Source of the DNA: JAGOBP01 sp964550855
GTDB taxonomy: Bacteria > Chloroflexota > Anaerolineae > Fen-1058
Reading direction: 5' to 3'
NCBI GenBank assembly: GCA_964550855.1
Contig: CAZKBQ010000002.1
Location: 116,468-180,467, forward strand
Length of the DNA: 64,000 bases
The notes beneath the pieces are model-generated. The model saw only the letters and a program-made list of their open reading frames with translations, was not told where the DNA came from and made no database searches. The position numbers were made by a program, and so were the translations under genes. Positions 8,992 through 17,792 of the stretch are shown here, piece after piece; position 1 is the first letter of the stretch; every line of letters starts with the position of its first letter.

Positions 8992-11129
8992 ACGAGGATT
9001 TGGATCTGACCATTGCCCCCCGGGTGTTCCCCCGCCTCGATCGTCTGGCGCCGGTTGTCAGTGGGCCGGCCACCGACCCGATCATTCTGGTTGTGGACGA
9101 TGATGCCGACTTGCGCGAAATGATCAATTTGATGCTGCGGCGCGATGGTATCGCCATCACCGAGGCTGAAAACGGCGCGGGGGCGCTGGCCTATTGCCGG
9201 GAGCACCGGCCCGATCTGATCCTGCTCGACATCATGATGCCCGTCGTGGACGGCGTGAACGCCTGCCGCCAGATCCGGCAGCTGCCCGGCTTCATGGATA
9301 CGCCCATCCTCATGGTGACGGCGCTGGGAGACATGGACTCCATTACGCGGTCATTCGATGCGGGCGCCACCGACTATATTCCAAAGCCCATCAATTCTCT
9401 CATCCTGCGGCAGCGCGTGCAACATCTGGTGCGCGGTGCGCGTGCCCAGGCCGCCCTGCGCGATAGCGAGGAGCGGCACCGGTTGATCACCGAAAACATG
9501 ACCGACGCCGTGTGGTTGATGGATCTGCGCTTCAACCTCGTTTATGTAAGTCCGGTTGTCGAGCGCACGCTGGGTTACACAGCCGAGGAAGTCCGGCAGC
9601 TGCATTCACGCCGGCAGCTGCTGACGCCGGCATCGCAGAAAGCTATCACGCAGCTTTTTGCCCGCGACCTGGCCCCCGAACTGTTGACCCAGCCCGGCTA
9701 CCACGTGTCGCGCACGCTGGAACTCGAATACTACCGCAGCGACGGTACGACCCGCTGGAGCGAAGTGACGCTCAGCCTGGTCCGGGACGATCGGGATTAT
9801 GCCACGGGCGTGCTGGCCGTCGGGCGCGACATCACTGAACGCAAGAAGGCCGAAGCCCGGATCTTGCAGCTAAACGCCGATTTGACCCGGCGGGCCCGTG
9901 AATTGGCTGCGCTCAATACGGCCAGCCAGACGTTGACGGCATCGCTTGATGTGCGCCAGGTGCTGGAAACCGTCGTGCGCGAAATTCAAGGCCTGCTGAA
10001 TACCGAGCATGCGTCCGTCTTGCTGCGCGATGCCGGCCGCGATGAACTGATCTTTGCGGCGGTGGCCGGTGACAATTCCGAACAACTGGTCGGAGTGCGC
10101 GTTCCCACAAACGTGGGTATCGTAGGCTGGGTGGCGCGCCAGGGACAGCCGGTCGTGGTGCAAGATGCTGTGCAAGATCCACGCTTCTGGAGCGAGGCTG
10201 ATGCTCTGACCGGCTACACCACCCGCTCGATCCTGGCCGTGCCCATCATCTCACAACAGACCGTGCGGGGAGTGGTTGAAGCGATTAACCGTCGCGACGG
10301 CGCCTTCACCGATCAAGATCGAGATTTGCTGGCCGGCCTGGCCGCGTCGGCGGCCATCGCCATTGAGAATGCGCGGCTTTTTCAAGCCGAGCGCGAGCAT
10401 CTGCGCCAGCTCAAGGAATCGCAGGCGCGGCTGATCCACGCCGAAAAAATGTCGGCGCTGGGCCGGCTGGTGGCCTCGCTGACCCACGAGGTGAACAACC
10501 CGCTGCAGGCCGTGCAGAGCGGTTTGTATGTGCTGCGCGAAAGCCTGGAAATCGACGCGGACCATGCCGACTTGCACGAGGATCTGATCATCATCGAAGG
10601 TGAGATTCAGCGCATTGCCAATCTGATGCAGCGCCTGCGCGAATTTTCGCGACCGGTGAAACTGGAACCGCGCCCGACTGATCTGCAGCGCCTGCTGGAC
10701 AACATTCTGGAGCTGGCAGGCAAGCACTTGCAGCAGCATCACATTGTCGTCGCCAGACAATGGGACGACCAGATACCCCAGTTGATGCTGACGCCGGATC
10801 AGCTGACGCAGGTGATGATGAACCTGGTATTGAACGCCATCGACGCCATGCCGGACGGCGGCACGTTGTCCATTGCGGCCAGTCTGAATCGGACGACGGA
10901 CGAAGCGCCGGTGGTGTGCATCGATGTGAGCGACACCGGGCAGGGCATCGCGCCGGAAGTGCTGCTGCATGTCTTTGAACCGTTTTATACCACCAAGACT
11001 GCGGGTACTGGTCTGGGTCTGGCGATTAGCTATGAAATCATCCAATCATTGGGCGGCGAGATCAACGTGTCAAGCGCGCCGGGAACCGGCACCACCTTCC
11101 GCATCAAACTGCCGGCGCGCGAAATATGA
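8988..11129 (+). CDS. receiver-PAS-GAF histidine kinase
   Basis: 713 residues. N-terminal receiver with VVDDD at 35-39, D81 in LLDIMMP and the lysine in YIPKPI; PAS (about 155-285); GAF (about 300-470); HisKA with H500 in THEVNNPLQ; HATPase with DTGQGI and GTGLGL. Same domain order as the protein at 5741, but every catalytic signature is intact, so this may be the active member of the pair. The N-terminal receiver lets it be tuned by another kinase, for example the hybrid at 7801. ATGA overlap with the gene before and an ATGATG junction with the regulator after. Confidence 0.93.
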   Translation: MNEDLDLTIAPRVFPRLDRLAPVVSGPATDPIILVVDDDADLREMINLMLRRDGIAITEAENGAGALAYCREHRPDLILLDIMMPVVDGVNACRQIRQLPGFMDTPILMVTALGDMDSITRSFDAGATDYIPKPINSLILRQRVQHLVRGARAQAALRDSEERHRLITENMTDAVWLMDLRFNLVYVSPVVERTLGYTAEEVRQLHSRRQLLTPASQKAITQLFARDLAPELLTQPGYHVSRTLELEYYRSDGTTRWSEVTLSLVRDDRDYATGVLAVGRDITERKKAEARILQLNADLTRRARELAALNTASQTLTASLDVRQVLETVVREIQGLLNTEHASVLLRDAGRDELIFAAVAGDNSEQLVGVRVPTNVGIVGWVARQGQPVVVQDAVQDPRFWSEADALTGYTTRSILAVPIISQQTVRGVVEAINRRDGAFTDQDRDLLAGLAASAAIAIENARLFQAEREHLRQLKESQARLIHAEKMSALGRLVASLTHEVNNPLQAVQSGLYVLRESLEIDADHADLHEDLIIIEGEIQRIANLMQRLREFSRPVKLEPRPTDLQRLLDNILELAGKHLQQHHIVVARQWDDQIPQLMLTPDQLTQVMMNLVLNAIDAMPDGGTLSIAASLNRTTDEAPVVCIDVSDTGQGIAPEVLLHVFEPFYTTKTAGTGLGLAISYEIIQSLGGEINVSSAPGTGTTFRIKLPAREI

Positions 11130-11926
11130 TGGTCGCTACGCCGCCCGGCCAGCGAGAGGGCGTCATGTCGGCAACATCAACCATCCTGATCGTCGATGAC
11201 GAGGTGGCGGTGCTCCGCTTCTTCGAGCGCGCTTTGCAGCGTGACGGTCACCACGTGATCACCGCCGCCAGCGGTGCGGCCGCGCTCGAAGTGGTGGCGA
11301 CTGCCGAGCTTGATCTGGCGCTGCTCGACTTGCGCCTGAAGGATATGAGCGGGTTGGATGTGCTGGCGCAGTTGCGCCAGCAATCGTCGGCCACGCCGGT
11401 CATCATCATCACCGCGCACGGCTCGCTGGAGACGGCGGTCCAAGCGCTGCGGCAGGGTGCACACGATTACCTGCTGAAACCGTGCAGCGTGGTCGATCTC
11501 AGGCGCAGTGTGCAGGCCGGGCTGACAAAACGGGCGCAGGCCCTCGATCGCGCAGCATCGCCATCGGCACCCGATCAACCCGCACCAGCCGCCCGGTCGG
11601 CCGGCAAGCCCGCCCCCGAAATTCAACGGCAGGGCCTGATGATCGATTCGATCCGGCACGTCATCACCCTGGACGGCGTGCCGTTGGGCCTCAGCCCGGT
11701 GGAATTCAGCCTGCTGAGCTATCTGGCCGATGAGGCGCCGCGCGTAATCGCGGTGGACGAGCTCATCCAGAAAGTGCTGGGACACCAGCAGATCACTTTC
11801 GAAGCGCGTGACACAGTCCGCTCGCACATCTACCATATCCGCGCCAAGATCAAGGCCGCCACCGGGCGCGAGGTAATTCGCACGGTTCGCGGCGTGGGAT
11901 ACGGCATCTCGGACAATGCCGCATGA
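11126..11926 (+). CDS. response regulator, receiver plus winged-helix output
   Basis: 266 residues from the ATG at 11126, which overlaps the preceding stop; a second start at 11165 (MSATSTILIVDDE) has GAGAGGG four bases upstream and would give 253 residues, so the exact start is open. Phospho-acceptor is D68 (LLDLRLKD) and the lysine lies in YLLKPC. The C-terminal winged helix ends in RTVRGVGYGI. It is a paralogue of the regulator at 4806 along its whole length, including the linker before DSIRH. It is the last gene of a five-gene unit or sub-unit and the likely output of the kinases at 5741-11129. Confidence 0.93.
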   Translation: MMVATPPGQREGVMSATSTILIVDDEVAVLRFFERALQRDGHHVITAASGAAALEVVATAELDLALLDLRLKDMSGLDVLAQLRQQSSATPVIIITAHGSLETAVQALRQGAHDYLLKPCSVVDLRRSVQAGLTKRAQALDRAASPSAPDQPAPAARSAGKPAPEIQRQGLMIDSIRHVITLDGVPLGLSPVEFSLLSYLADEAPRVIAVDELIQKVLGHQQITFEARDTVRSHIYHIRAKIKAATGREVIRTVRGVGYGISDNAA

Positions 11927-12014
11927 CGAAAATTGCCCCAAGCAGGTTTGCTGGCGGTTGATTTCCCCCGCTCGATCGTTCCTCCCGGCCCGACAGTTTT
12001 CGAGCCAATATGCC

Positions 12015-12080
12015 ATCCACGTTTCTTCCATGTCGCATACAGCTTCAATCCACACACATTCCATACAACTTTCACCGCAC
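12015..12080 (+). promoter_or_regulatory. array of 11-bp-phased ATCCAC/TTCCAT units
   Basis: Hexamers start at 12015 (ATCCAC), 12026 (TTCCAT), 12048 (ATCCAC), 12059 (TTCCAT) and 12070 (TTTCAC), all on one 11-bp register, with a poor match at 12037. TACAAA at 12098-12103 is a candidate -10 for the kinase gene. The rest of the 11927-12126 gap shows nothing else. Confidence 0.5.
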
Positions 12081-12126
12081 AACCCCGACAATCGTGATAC
12101 AAAAGTAGTCGGGAAAAAGCACGTCA

Positions 12127-13896
12127 ATGGGCTGGTCGCCGCTTACGCACGGCGGACGGCAGACGGACAAGGCGATGCCAGACTCAACTGTTGACACACA
12201 CATGATGCTGCTGCCAGACCTGGGCACCTTCGATCCGCTCTTTGAGCGGGTGGAGCGAGCCAAGCAAGAATGGGAGGCAACGGTCGATTCGCTGCCGGAG
12301 TTGGTCTGCATGGTCGACGAACACGGCCGGGTGGTGCGCGCCAACCGCACCATCGAGGTCTGGCAGTCCGTCGATGTGAAAGCGATTCAAGGGTTCAGTC
12401 TGCACACTCTACTGCATCCGGGTTGCCTGGGATTGTACTGCGAACTGGATCGCTACTTGCGGCGGGTACTGGCGACGGCGCAGCTGGGCCGGGCCGGGCA
12501 GATTGAAATGTACGATGGCTTTTTGCACCGGCATTTGCAGGTGCGGGTGCAGCCGGTGGTGACCCAACACGCCAACCTGCCCATCACCGCCGTGGTCGTC
12601 ATGGAAGATATTTCGGAGCGCCGCCACAACGAAGAGGCGCTGCACCGTTCGTTGAGCCGGCTGCAGGCACTCAACGACATCCATCAGGCCATTCTGGCGG
12701 CACGCTCGCCAGAAGACATTGCCCAGGCGGCGCTAACCCGTCTCCGGCCGCTGATGCTGTTCCGGCAGGCGCGGATCACATTGAGCGGCCGCGCGGCCGA
12801 GGAACTGGTGGTGCTGACCGCCGACGCCAATGGCAAGACCCATCTCCGTCCGCGCCAGCTGTGCAGCAGTGCCGAGGTGGAGTTTAGCGACGAGCGGCGG
12901 CTGACCGAAGAGTTCAGTGTGAATGACTTGTCGCAGTTGACTGCGCCCTCGTCGTTTGAGCAGCAGCTGACGGCCGAGGGCATGCGCTCGTTATTAAACG
13001 TGCCGCTGATGGCGGAAGCCGAATTCATCGGCTCGCTGTTGCTGGCGTCTGATCGAGCCGGAGCGTTCAAGGCGGATCAGGTGCAGGTGGCGCGCGAAAT
13101 CGGGTATGTGCTGGCCATCGCGGTGCATCAGGCGCGGTTGTATCGGAAGGTGCAGCTGACCAATACCCAGTTGCGCGCCGCTCTGCGCGCCAAAGAAGAG
13201 CTGGTCGCCAACGTCTCACACGAACTGCGGACACCACTGGGCCTGGTATACGGTTACGCGGCACTGATGGAAGAACGGGAACTGGGGCCTATCACCGACG
13301 ATCAGCATCAGGCGCTGAGCGTCATGTTGAAACAGGCTGAGCAGCTGCGCTTTATGGTGGAGCGGCTGGTGGACTTGCGGACGAGCGATGCCGTGCCATT
13401 GTGCCGCCAGCCCGTGGATGCCGCCGAGTGGCTGACACTGGTCATCAAACCATGGCGCGGCCGCATCGATCAGCATATTCACCCGATCGAGTTGGATGTG
13501 CGGCTGCCTGAATCAATGCCGAAATTATCGGCCGATCCGGAGGCGCTTAAGCAGGTGTTGGATAACCTGCTGGATAATGCCGTCAAGTTCAGCCCGCCCG
13601 GCTCGGCCATTCGGGTTCAGGCCCGGCTCGATCGGGATATGGTGATCGTGTCGGTACACGATCAGGGTATTGGCATTGCCGGGGATCAACTCACCCGGAT
13701 TTTCGAGCGATTCTACCAGATCGACGGCAGCGCGACGCGCCGCTACGGCGGCATGGGGGTGGGGCTGGCGCTGTGCCGTGAAATCGTCCAAGCCCATGGC
13801 GGCCGGATCTGGGCTGAAAGCGTCGGCTCAGGTCTGGGCAGCACGTTTTATTTTGCCCTGCCCGGAGGCCCGACGGTGGGTATCGATGATGTGTGA
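12127..13896 (+). CDS. PAS-GAF histidine kinase with a Cys-pair PAS domain
   Basis: Up to 589 residues; the ATG at 12127 has no clear ribosome site and the ATG at 12175 is an alternative. A PAS domain (about 45-180) contains HPGCLGLYC, a Cys-x4-Cys pair also found in the PAS of the kinase at 22375, and both PAS domains follow the same AKxEWE helix. A divergent GAF region (about 195-345) precedes HisKA (H365 in SHELRTPLG) and a HATPase domain with DQGIGI and GVGLAL. All kinase boxes are present. There is no receiver and no membrane segment. It has its own operator array upstream and precedes the protease trio on the same strand, so a regulatory connection to the proteases is plausible but unproven. 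Confidence 0.9.
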   Translation: MGWSPLTHGGRQTDKAMPDSTVDTHMMLLPDLGTFDPLFERVERAKQEWEATVDSLPELVCMVDEHGRVVRANRTIEVWQSVDVKAIQGFSLHTLLHPGCLGLYCELDRYLRRVLATAQLGRAGQIEMYDGFLHRHLQVRVQPVVTQHANLPITAVVVMEDISERRHNEEALHRSLSRLQALNDIHQAILAARSPEDIAQAALTRLRPLMLFRQARITLSGRAAEELVVLTADANGKTHLRPRQLCSSAEVEFSDERRLTEEFSVNDLSQLTAPSSFEQQLTAEGMRSLLNVPLMAEAEFIGSLLLASDRAGAFKADQVQVAREIGYVLAIAVHQARLYRKVQLTNTQLRAALRAKEELVANVSHELRTPLGLVYGYAALMEERELGPITDDQHQALSVMLKQAEQLRFMVERLVDLRTSDAVPLCRQPVDAAEWLTLVIKPWRGRIDQHIHPIELDVRLPESMPKLSADPEALKQVLDNLLDNAVKFSPPGSAIRVQARLDRDMVIVSVHDQGIGIAGDQLTRIFERFYQIDGSATRRYGGMGVGLALCREIVQAHGGRIWAESVGSGLGSTFYFALPGGPTVGIDDV

Positions 13897-13963
13897 GGCA
13901 GCCGTAGGCGGGTGAGCAGGGTCATAGCTCATAGGTAGTGCGCGATACGCGGAGACAACATCC

Positions 13964-15472
13964 ATGAACAAGCGGTTCCAACACATTCGAAAACTGATTT
14001 TGCTGGCGCTGGTGCTGTCGTTGGTCACGCCGTTGGCTGCACCACTCGCTCAGCAGGCGGCGCGGATTCAACCGCTGCTGGTGCAACTGGCCGTGCAAGA
14101 TCCCGATCAAAGGGTGAGCGTAATCGTGCAGAAGACGGTCAAGGATGATCGGGTGGAGCGGGCCGTGAACGCGCTGGGTGGAATGGTCACCCGGGACCTG
14201 CATATCATCAATGCCTTTGCCGCGACTATGACGGCCAAAGATGCGGTGCAGCTGGCTCGGACTGACGGCGTGCGCTGGGTGTCACTGGATTCGCCTGTTG
14301 CGAGCACGGGTTGCACTGCCGACTGTGTGACTACCGACGTTAATTTGAAAAACGTGTATGAAAAGACCATCAACGCCAACAAGGTCTGGCTCAGCTCGCC
14401 AAAACGCCAGGGAACCGGGATTGGGGTGGCGGTGGTGGACGCCGGCATCAACTGGCAGCAAGACTTGTACACGCAGTCAGGCCAAAATCGGGTGGTGGCC
14501 AATGTCCGATTTAACACAGACTACAACCAGACCACTTTCGATAATTTCGGCCACGGCAGTTACGTGGCCGGCATCGTCGGCGGCAACGGTTCGGCGTCGA
14601 ACGGCAAGTACATCGGCGTGGCGCCGATGGCCAACATCATTAACGTGAAGGTGAGCAATGACGATGGCGGTGCGACGGCCGCAACCGTGGTTGCCGGCCT
14701 TCAGTGGGTGCTGGAGAACAAAGCCCGGTACAACATTCGAGTAGTAAACCTCTCCCTCAACAGCACGGTGCCCGACTCGTATCACACCAACCCGTTAGAC
14801 GCCGCGGTTGAGGTTCTGTGGTTCAACGGCATCGTGGTAGTGGTCTCGGCGGGCAACAACGGCGCAGGCGCGCTGTATCCGCCGGCGAACGATCCCTTCG
14901 TGATCACCGTCGGGGCGACTGACGACAAGGGCACAACCAACCTGAACGATGATGGGGTAACCTCGTTCTCGGCTTACGGCACAACCGTGGATGGGTTTGC
15001 CAAACCGGACCTGGTAGCGCCCGGGTGGAACATCGTATCGCTCATGGGCAACGTCAACGGCGTGATTCCAACGAACCACCCCGCCAATCGCGTCGATAAC
15101 ACCTATTTTCGCATGTCGGGCACTTCGGTGTCGGCGCCGATGGTGGCCGGGGCGGTGGCACTGCTGCTTGAGGACGAGCCGAACCTGAGCCCCGATCAGG
15201 TGAAGTACCGACTAAAGGCCACCGCCAACAAAAACTGGTCCGGCTATAACGCCGCGACGGCCGGTGCGGGTTGTCTGGACATTTACGCGGCCGTGAATGG
15301 CAACACGACTCAGGCTGCCAATACCGGTATCAGCGTCAGCCGGTTGTTGGGGATGGGTGTGACGTCGGTCTGGAATAGCGTGCAATGGGGGAGTGTGCAG
15401 TGGGGGAGTGTGCAGTGGGGCAGCGTGCAATGGGGGTCTGTGCAGTGGGGGAGTGACTACTGGGGGCCGTAA
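13964..15472 (+). CDS. secreted subtilisin-family (S8) protease 1 with SVQWG tail
   Basis: 502 residues. Hydrophobic signal peptide (about 10-30), then an I9-like inhibitory propeptide (about 45-115, with VIVQKTVKDDRVER), then the S8 catalytic domain. The triad is visible: D159 in VAVVDAGIN, H197 in GHGSYVAG, S388 in SGTSVSAPM; the oxyanion asparagine is in SAGNNG. The C terminus is five SVQWG pentapeptides capped by SDYWGP. Expected to be exported and autoprocessed. First of three tandem paralogues. The spacer to the next (15473-15584) has only a short GGGCAG/CTGCCC hairpin at 15492-15508, so read-through into protease 2 is likely. Confidence 0.93.
   Translation: MNKRFQHIRKLILLALVLSLVTPLAAPLAQQAARIQPLLVQLAVQDPDQRVSVIVQKTVKDDRVERAVNALGGMVTRDLHIINAFAATMTAKDAVQLARTDGVRWVSLDSPVASTGCTADCVTTDVNLKNVYEKTINANKVWLSSPKRQGTGIGVAVVDAGINWQQDLYTQSGQNRVVANVRFNTDYNQTTFDNFGHGSYVAGIVGGNGSASNGKYIGVAPMANIINVKVSNDDGGATAATVVAGLQWVLENKARYNIRVVNLSLNSTVPDSYHTNPLDAAVEVLWFNGIVVVVSAGNNGAGALYPPANDPFVITVGATDDKGTTNLNDDGVTSFSAYGTTVDGFAKPDLVAPGWNIVSLMGNVNGVIPTNHPANRVDNTYFRMSGTSVSAPMVAGAVALLLEDEPNLSPDQVKYRLKATANKNWSGYNAATAGAGCLDIYAAVNGNTTQAANTGISVSRLLGMGVTSVWNSVQWGSVQWGSVQWGSVQWGSVQWGSDYWGP
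15377..15469 (+). repeat. 15-bp coding repeat, SVQWG x5 plus SDYWGP cap
   Basis: Five 15-bp units at 15377-15451 encode SVQWG, followed by SDYWGP up to the stop codon. Units differ mainly at synonymous or near-synonymous positions (AGC/AGT/TCT, CAA/CAG). Confidence 0.95.
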
Positions 15473-15584
15473 ACCAATCGGCGCCGGGGCGGGGCAGTTG
15501 GTCTGCCCAGCGTTTCGAGACGGCAGCTCTTATCACGCGGACCGTCATGGCGGTGAATGATGGCGCAATCAGGAAGGTGGCGAC

Positions 15585-17723
15585 ATGAGCGAACACAGCA
15601 GACGTATCCGATTATCTGTGAACTGGGGCGGTAGGATCAAGATCCTGAGCTGGATGGTGGTGCTGGGGGTGGTGTTATCGTTGATCGGGCCGCTGGCCGT
15701 GTCTCTGCCGGCTTCGGCCGCGCGCGTGCAGCCCGTCGTGTTGTCATTGGCGGCCCGGTCACCCGATCAACCCATCCGTGTGATCGTCCAGAAGACCGTG
15801 AAAGACGATCGGGTGGAGCGGGCCGCCCGCGCGTTAGGCGGAAAAGTCATCAAGGACTTAGCCATCATCAATGCCTTCGCCGCGGAGATGAAATCAAGCG
15901 AAGCGGTGCAGCTGGCCCGGACTGACGGCGTGCGCTGGGTGAGTCTGGATGCGACGATGCAGGAGGCTCAGACAGGTGAGGTCACGACAGAAGCCGTCAG
16001 CGTCACCGTAGAGGGGGCGAATGGCACGGTGGCGGTGCCTGCCGGCGCTTCCGAGTTCACGACCTGGGCCAACGTTCCTGGCATTGTGGTCGCCAATGCC
16101 TTTACCAATGCAGCCAACATGGTCGATTCGGCGCTGGGGCCAAACGCCACGTATGGCTATGGCAGCCGGGTCAAAGGGGCGTTCGGCGGCTTCGCGGCTG
16201 AAGCGACGCCTGGTTATGCGATCAGCAAGGTGGAGATCGTGCTGCGTGCTTACAGTCCCATCGTCATGTCGGCGGGCAGCGATCCAAAGCTGACGATGTA
16301 TGTAAACGGCAAAGCCGGCAAGGCCGTCGTTCTTAATCATCACGCGTTCGACACGTGTGTGGGCGTCAGCCTGGTCTGCACGGTGTATGTGGACATGACC
16401 GCCGACCATGTGTGGAAATGGAGCGATTTTGAGGCCGGGCTGGAACTGCTCATCGACCAGAGCGGGTTTAACAGCAAGGATAAGCTGTATTACGATGCCA
16501 TCGGCCTGCGCGTAACCAGCACGCCCGGCTCAGATGCGATCTGCGATTCCGGCGGCGATGCATCGGCGCTGGCGACGATTGACAGCACCAAGCAGGCGAA
16601 CTTCTACAATCAGATTATTCGTTCTTCGAATCTGTGGAATACCAGCGCCAAACTGCAGGGCAAGGGCGTTACGATTGCTGTGGTGGATAGTGGCATCTTC
16701 AAAACCAAGGATCTGGGCAAGCGCGTTCGCGGCAGCGCCAACTTCAACGCGGCGTATCACGATGCGGCCGATCGCTACGGGCACGGCACTTTTGTCGCGG
16801 GCATCGTGGCGGGCAGCGGCTCGCAATCGGGCTACAAGTATATCGGCGTGGCGCCGCGGGCGGACGTTCTTAACATCCGCGTCAGCGACGATCAGGGCAT
16901 GTCCACCGAATCGGATGTGGTCAGCGGCCTGCAATGGGTGCTGGACAATAAGACGCGCTACAACATCCGCGTGGTCAACTTGTCGCTGAACTCGAGCGTG
17001 GCGCAGTCGTATCATACCAGCCCGCTGGACGCGGCGTGCGAGATCCTCTGGTTCAATGGCATCGTGGTGGTGGTTTCGGCGGGCAACAACGGCACGACAA
17101 CGCTGTTTCCGCCCGCGAACGATCCGTTTGTGATCACCGTTGGCGCGACGGATGACCGGGCGACTCTGAGCACAGCCGATGACACGGTGGCGGCCTTCTC
17201 GGCCTATGGCACGACTGAGAGCGGCTTTGCAAAACCCGATCTGGTTACGCCCGGCCGGAACATTATCGGCTTGCTGCCGGAGAACGACAATCTGAACATG
17301 AGCGCGGCGCGCGCGGCCAATCGCATCGACAAGACCTACTTCAAGATGTCGGGCACATCGGCCTCGGCGCCGATGGTGAGCGGAGCGGTGGCGCTGCTGC
17401 TGCAGGACGAGCCAAACCTGACGCCGGATCAGGTGAAGTATCGGCTGATGGCGACGGCCAACAAGAACTGGCTGGGTTACAGCGCCACGACGGCGGGCGC
17501 AGGCTATCTGGACATTTACGCTGCGGTTGAAGCGGTTACAACCCAGAGCGCCAACACCAGCGTCATGGCCAGCCAGCTGTTGTGGACCGGTTCGACGCCG
17601 CCCGTCTGGGACAGTGTGCAGTGGGGGTCGGTGCAATGGGGCAGTGTGCAGTGGGGGAGTGTGCAGTGGGGCAGCGTGCAATGGGGCAGTGTACAGTGGG
17701 GAAGTGATTACTGGGGGCCGTGA
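15585..17723 (+). CDS. secreted S8 protease 2 with inserted domain and SVQWG tail
   Basis: 712 residues, about 200 longer than its neighbours. N-terminal SVNWGGRIK precedes a signal anchor, then the same propeptide (VIVQKTVKDDRVER). Residues about 130-320 are an extra beta-rich domain absent from protease 1 and 3. The catalytic domain has D368 in VAVVDSGI, H400 in GHGTFVAG and S592 in SGTSASAPM. The tail is six SVQWG units plus SDYWGP. Ribosome site AGGAAGGTGG lies just upstream of the ATG. The inserted domain may bind a surface or substrate; no recognised family name is claimed. Confidence 0.93.
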   Translation: MSEHSRRIRLSVNWGGRIKILSWMVVLGVVLSLIGPLAVSLPASAARVQPVVLSLAARSPDQPIRVIVQKTVKDDRVERAARALGGKVIKDLAIINAFAAEMKSSEAVQLARTDGVRWVSLDATMQEAQTGEVTTEAVSVTVEGANGTVAVPAGASEFTTWANVPGIVVANAFTNAANMVDSALGPNATYGYGSRVKGAFGGFAAEATPGYAISKVEIVLRAYSPIVMSAGSDPKLTMYVNGKAGKAVVLNHHAFDTCVGVSLVCTVYVDMTADHVWKWSDFEAGLELLIDQSGFNSKDKLYYDAIGLRVTSTPGSDAICDSGGDASALATIDSTKQANFYNQIIRSSNLWNTSAKLQGKGVTIAVVDSGIFKTKDLGKRVRGSANFNAAYHDAADRYGHGTFVAGIVAGSGSQSGYKYIGVAPRADVLNIRVSDDQGMSTESDVVSGLQWVLDNKTRYNIRVVNLSLNSSVAQSYHTSPLDAACEILWFNGIVVVVSAGNNGTTTLFPPANDPFVITVGATDDRATLSTADDTVAAFSAYGTTESGFAKPDLVTPGRNIIGLLPENDNLNMSAARAANRIDKTYFKMSGTSASAPMVSGAVALLLQDEPNLTPDQVKYRLMATANKNWLGYSATTAGAGYLDIYAAVEAVTTQSANTSVMASQLLWTGSTPPVWDSVQWGSVQWGSVQWGSVQWGSVQWGSVQWGSDYWGP
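17613..17720 (+). repeat. 15-bp coding repeat, SVQWG x6 plus SDYWGP cap
   Basis: Six 15-bp units at 17613-17702, then the SDYWGP cap to the stop. Same register and cap as in proteases 1 and 3. Confidence 0.95.
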
Positions 17724-17792
17724 ACGGGCTTTATGGCAAAGCCTGGACTTGTTTTACCGTGAGCAAGCCGATGGCTATTAAGGAGAGTTATC

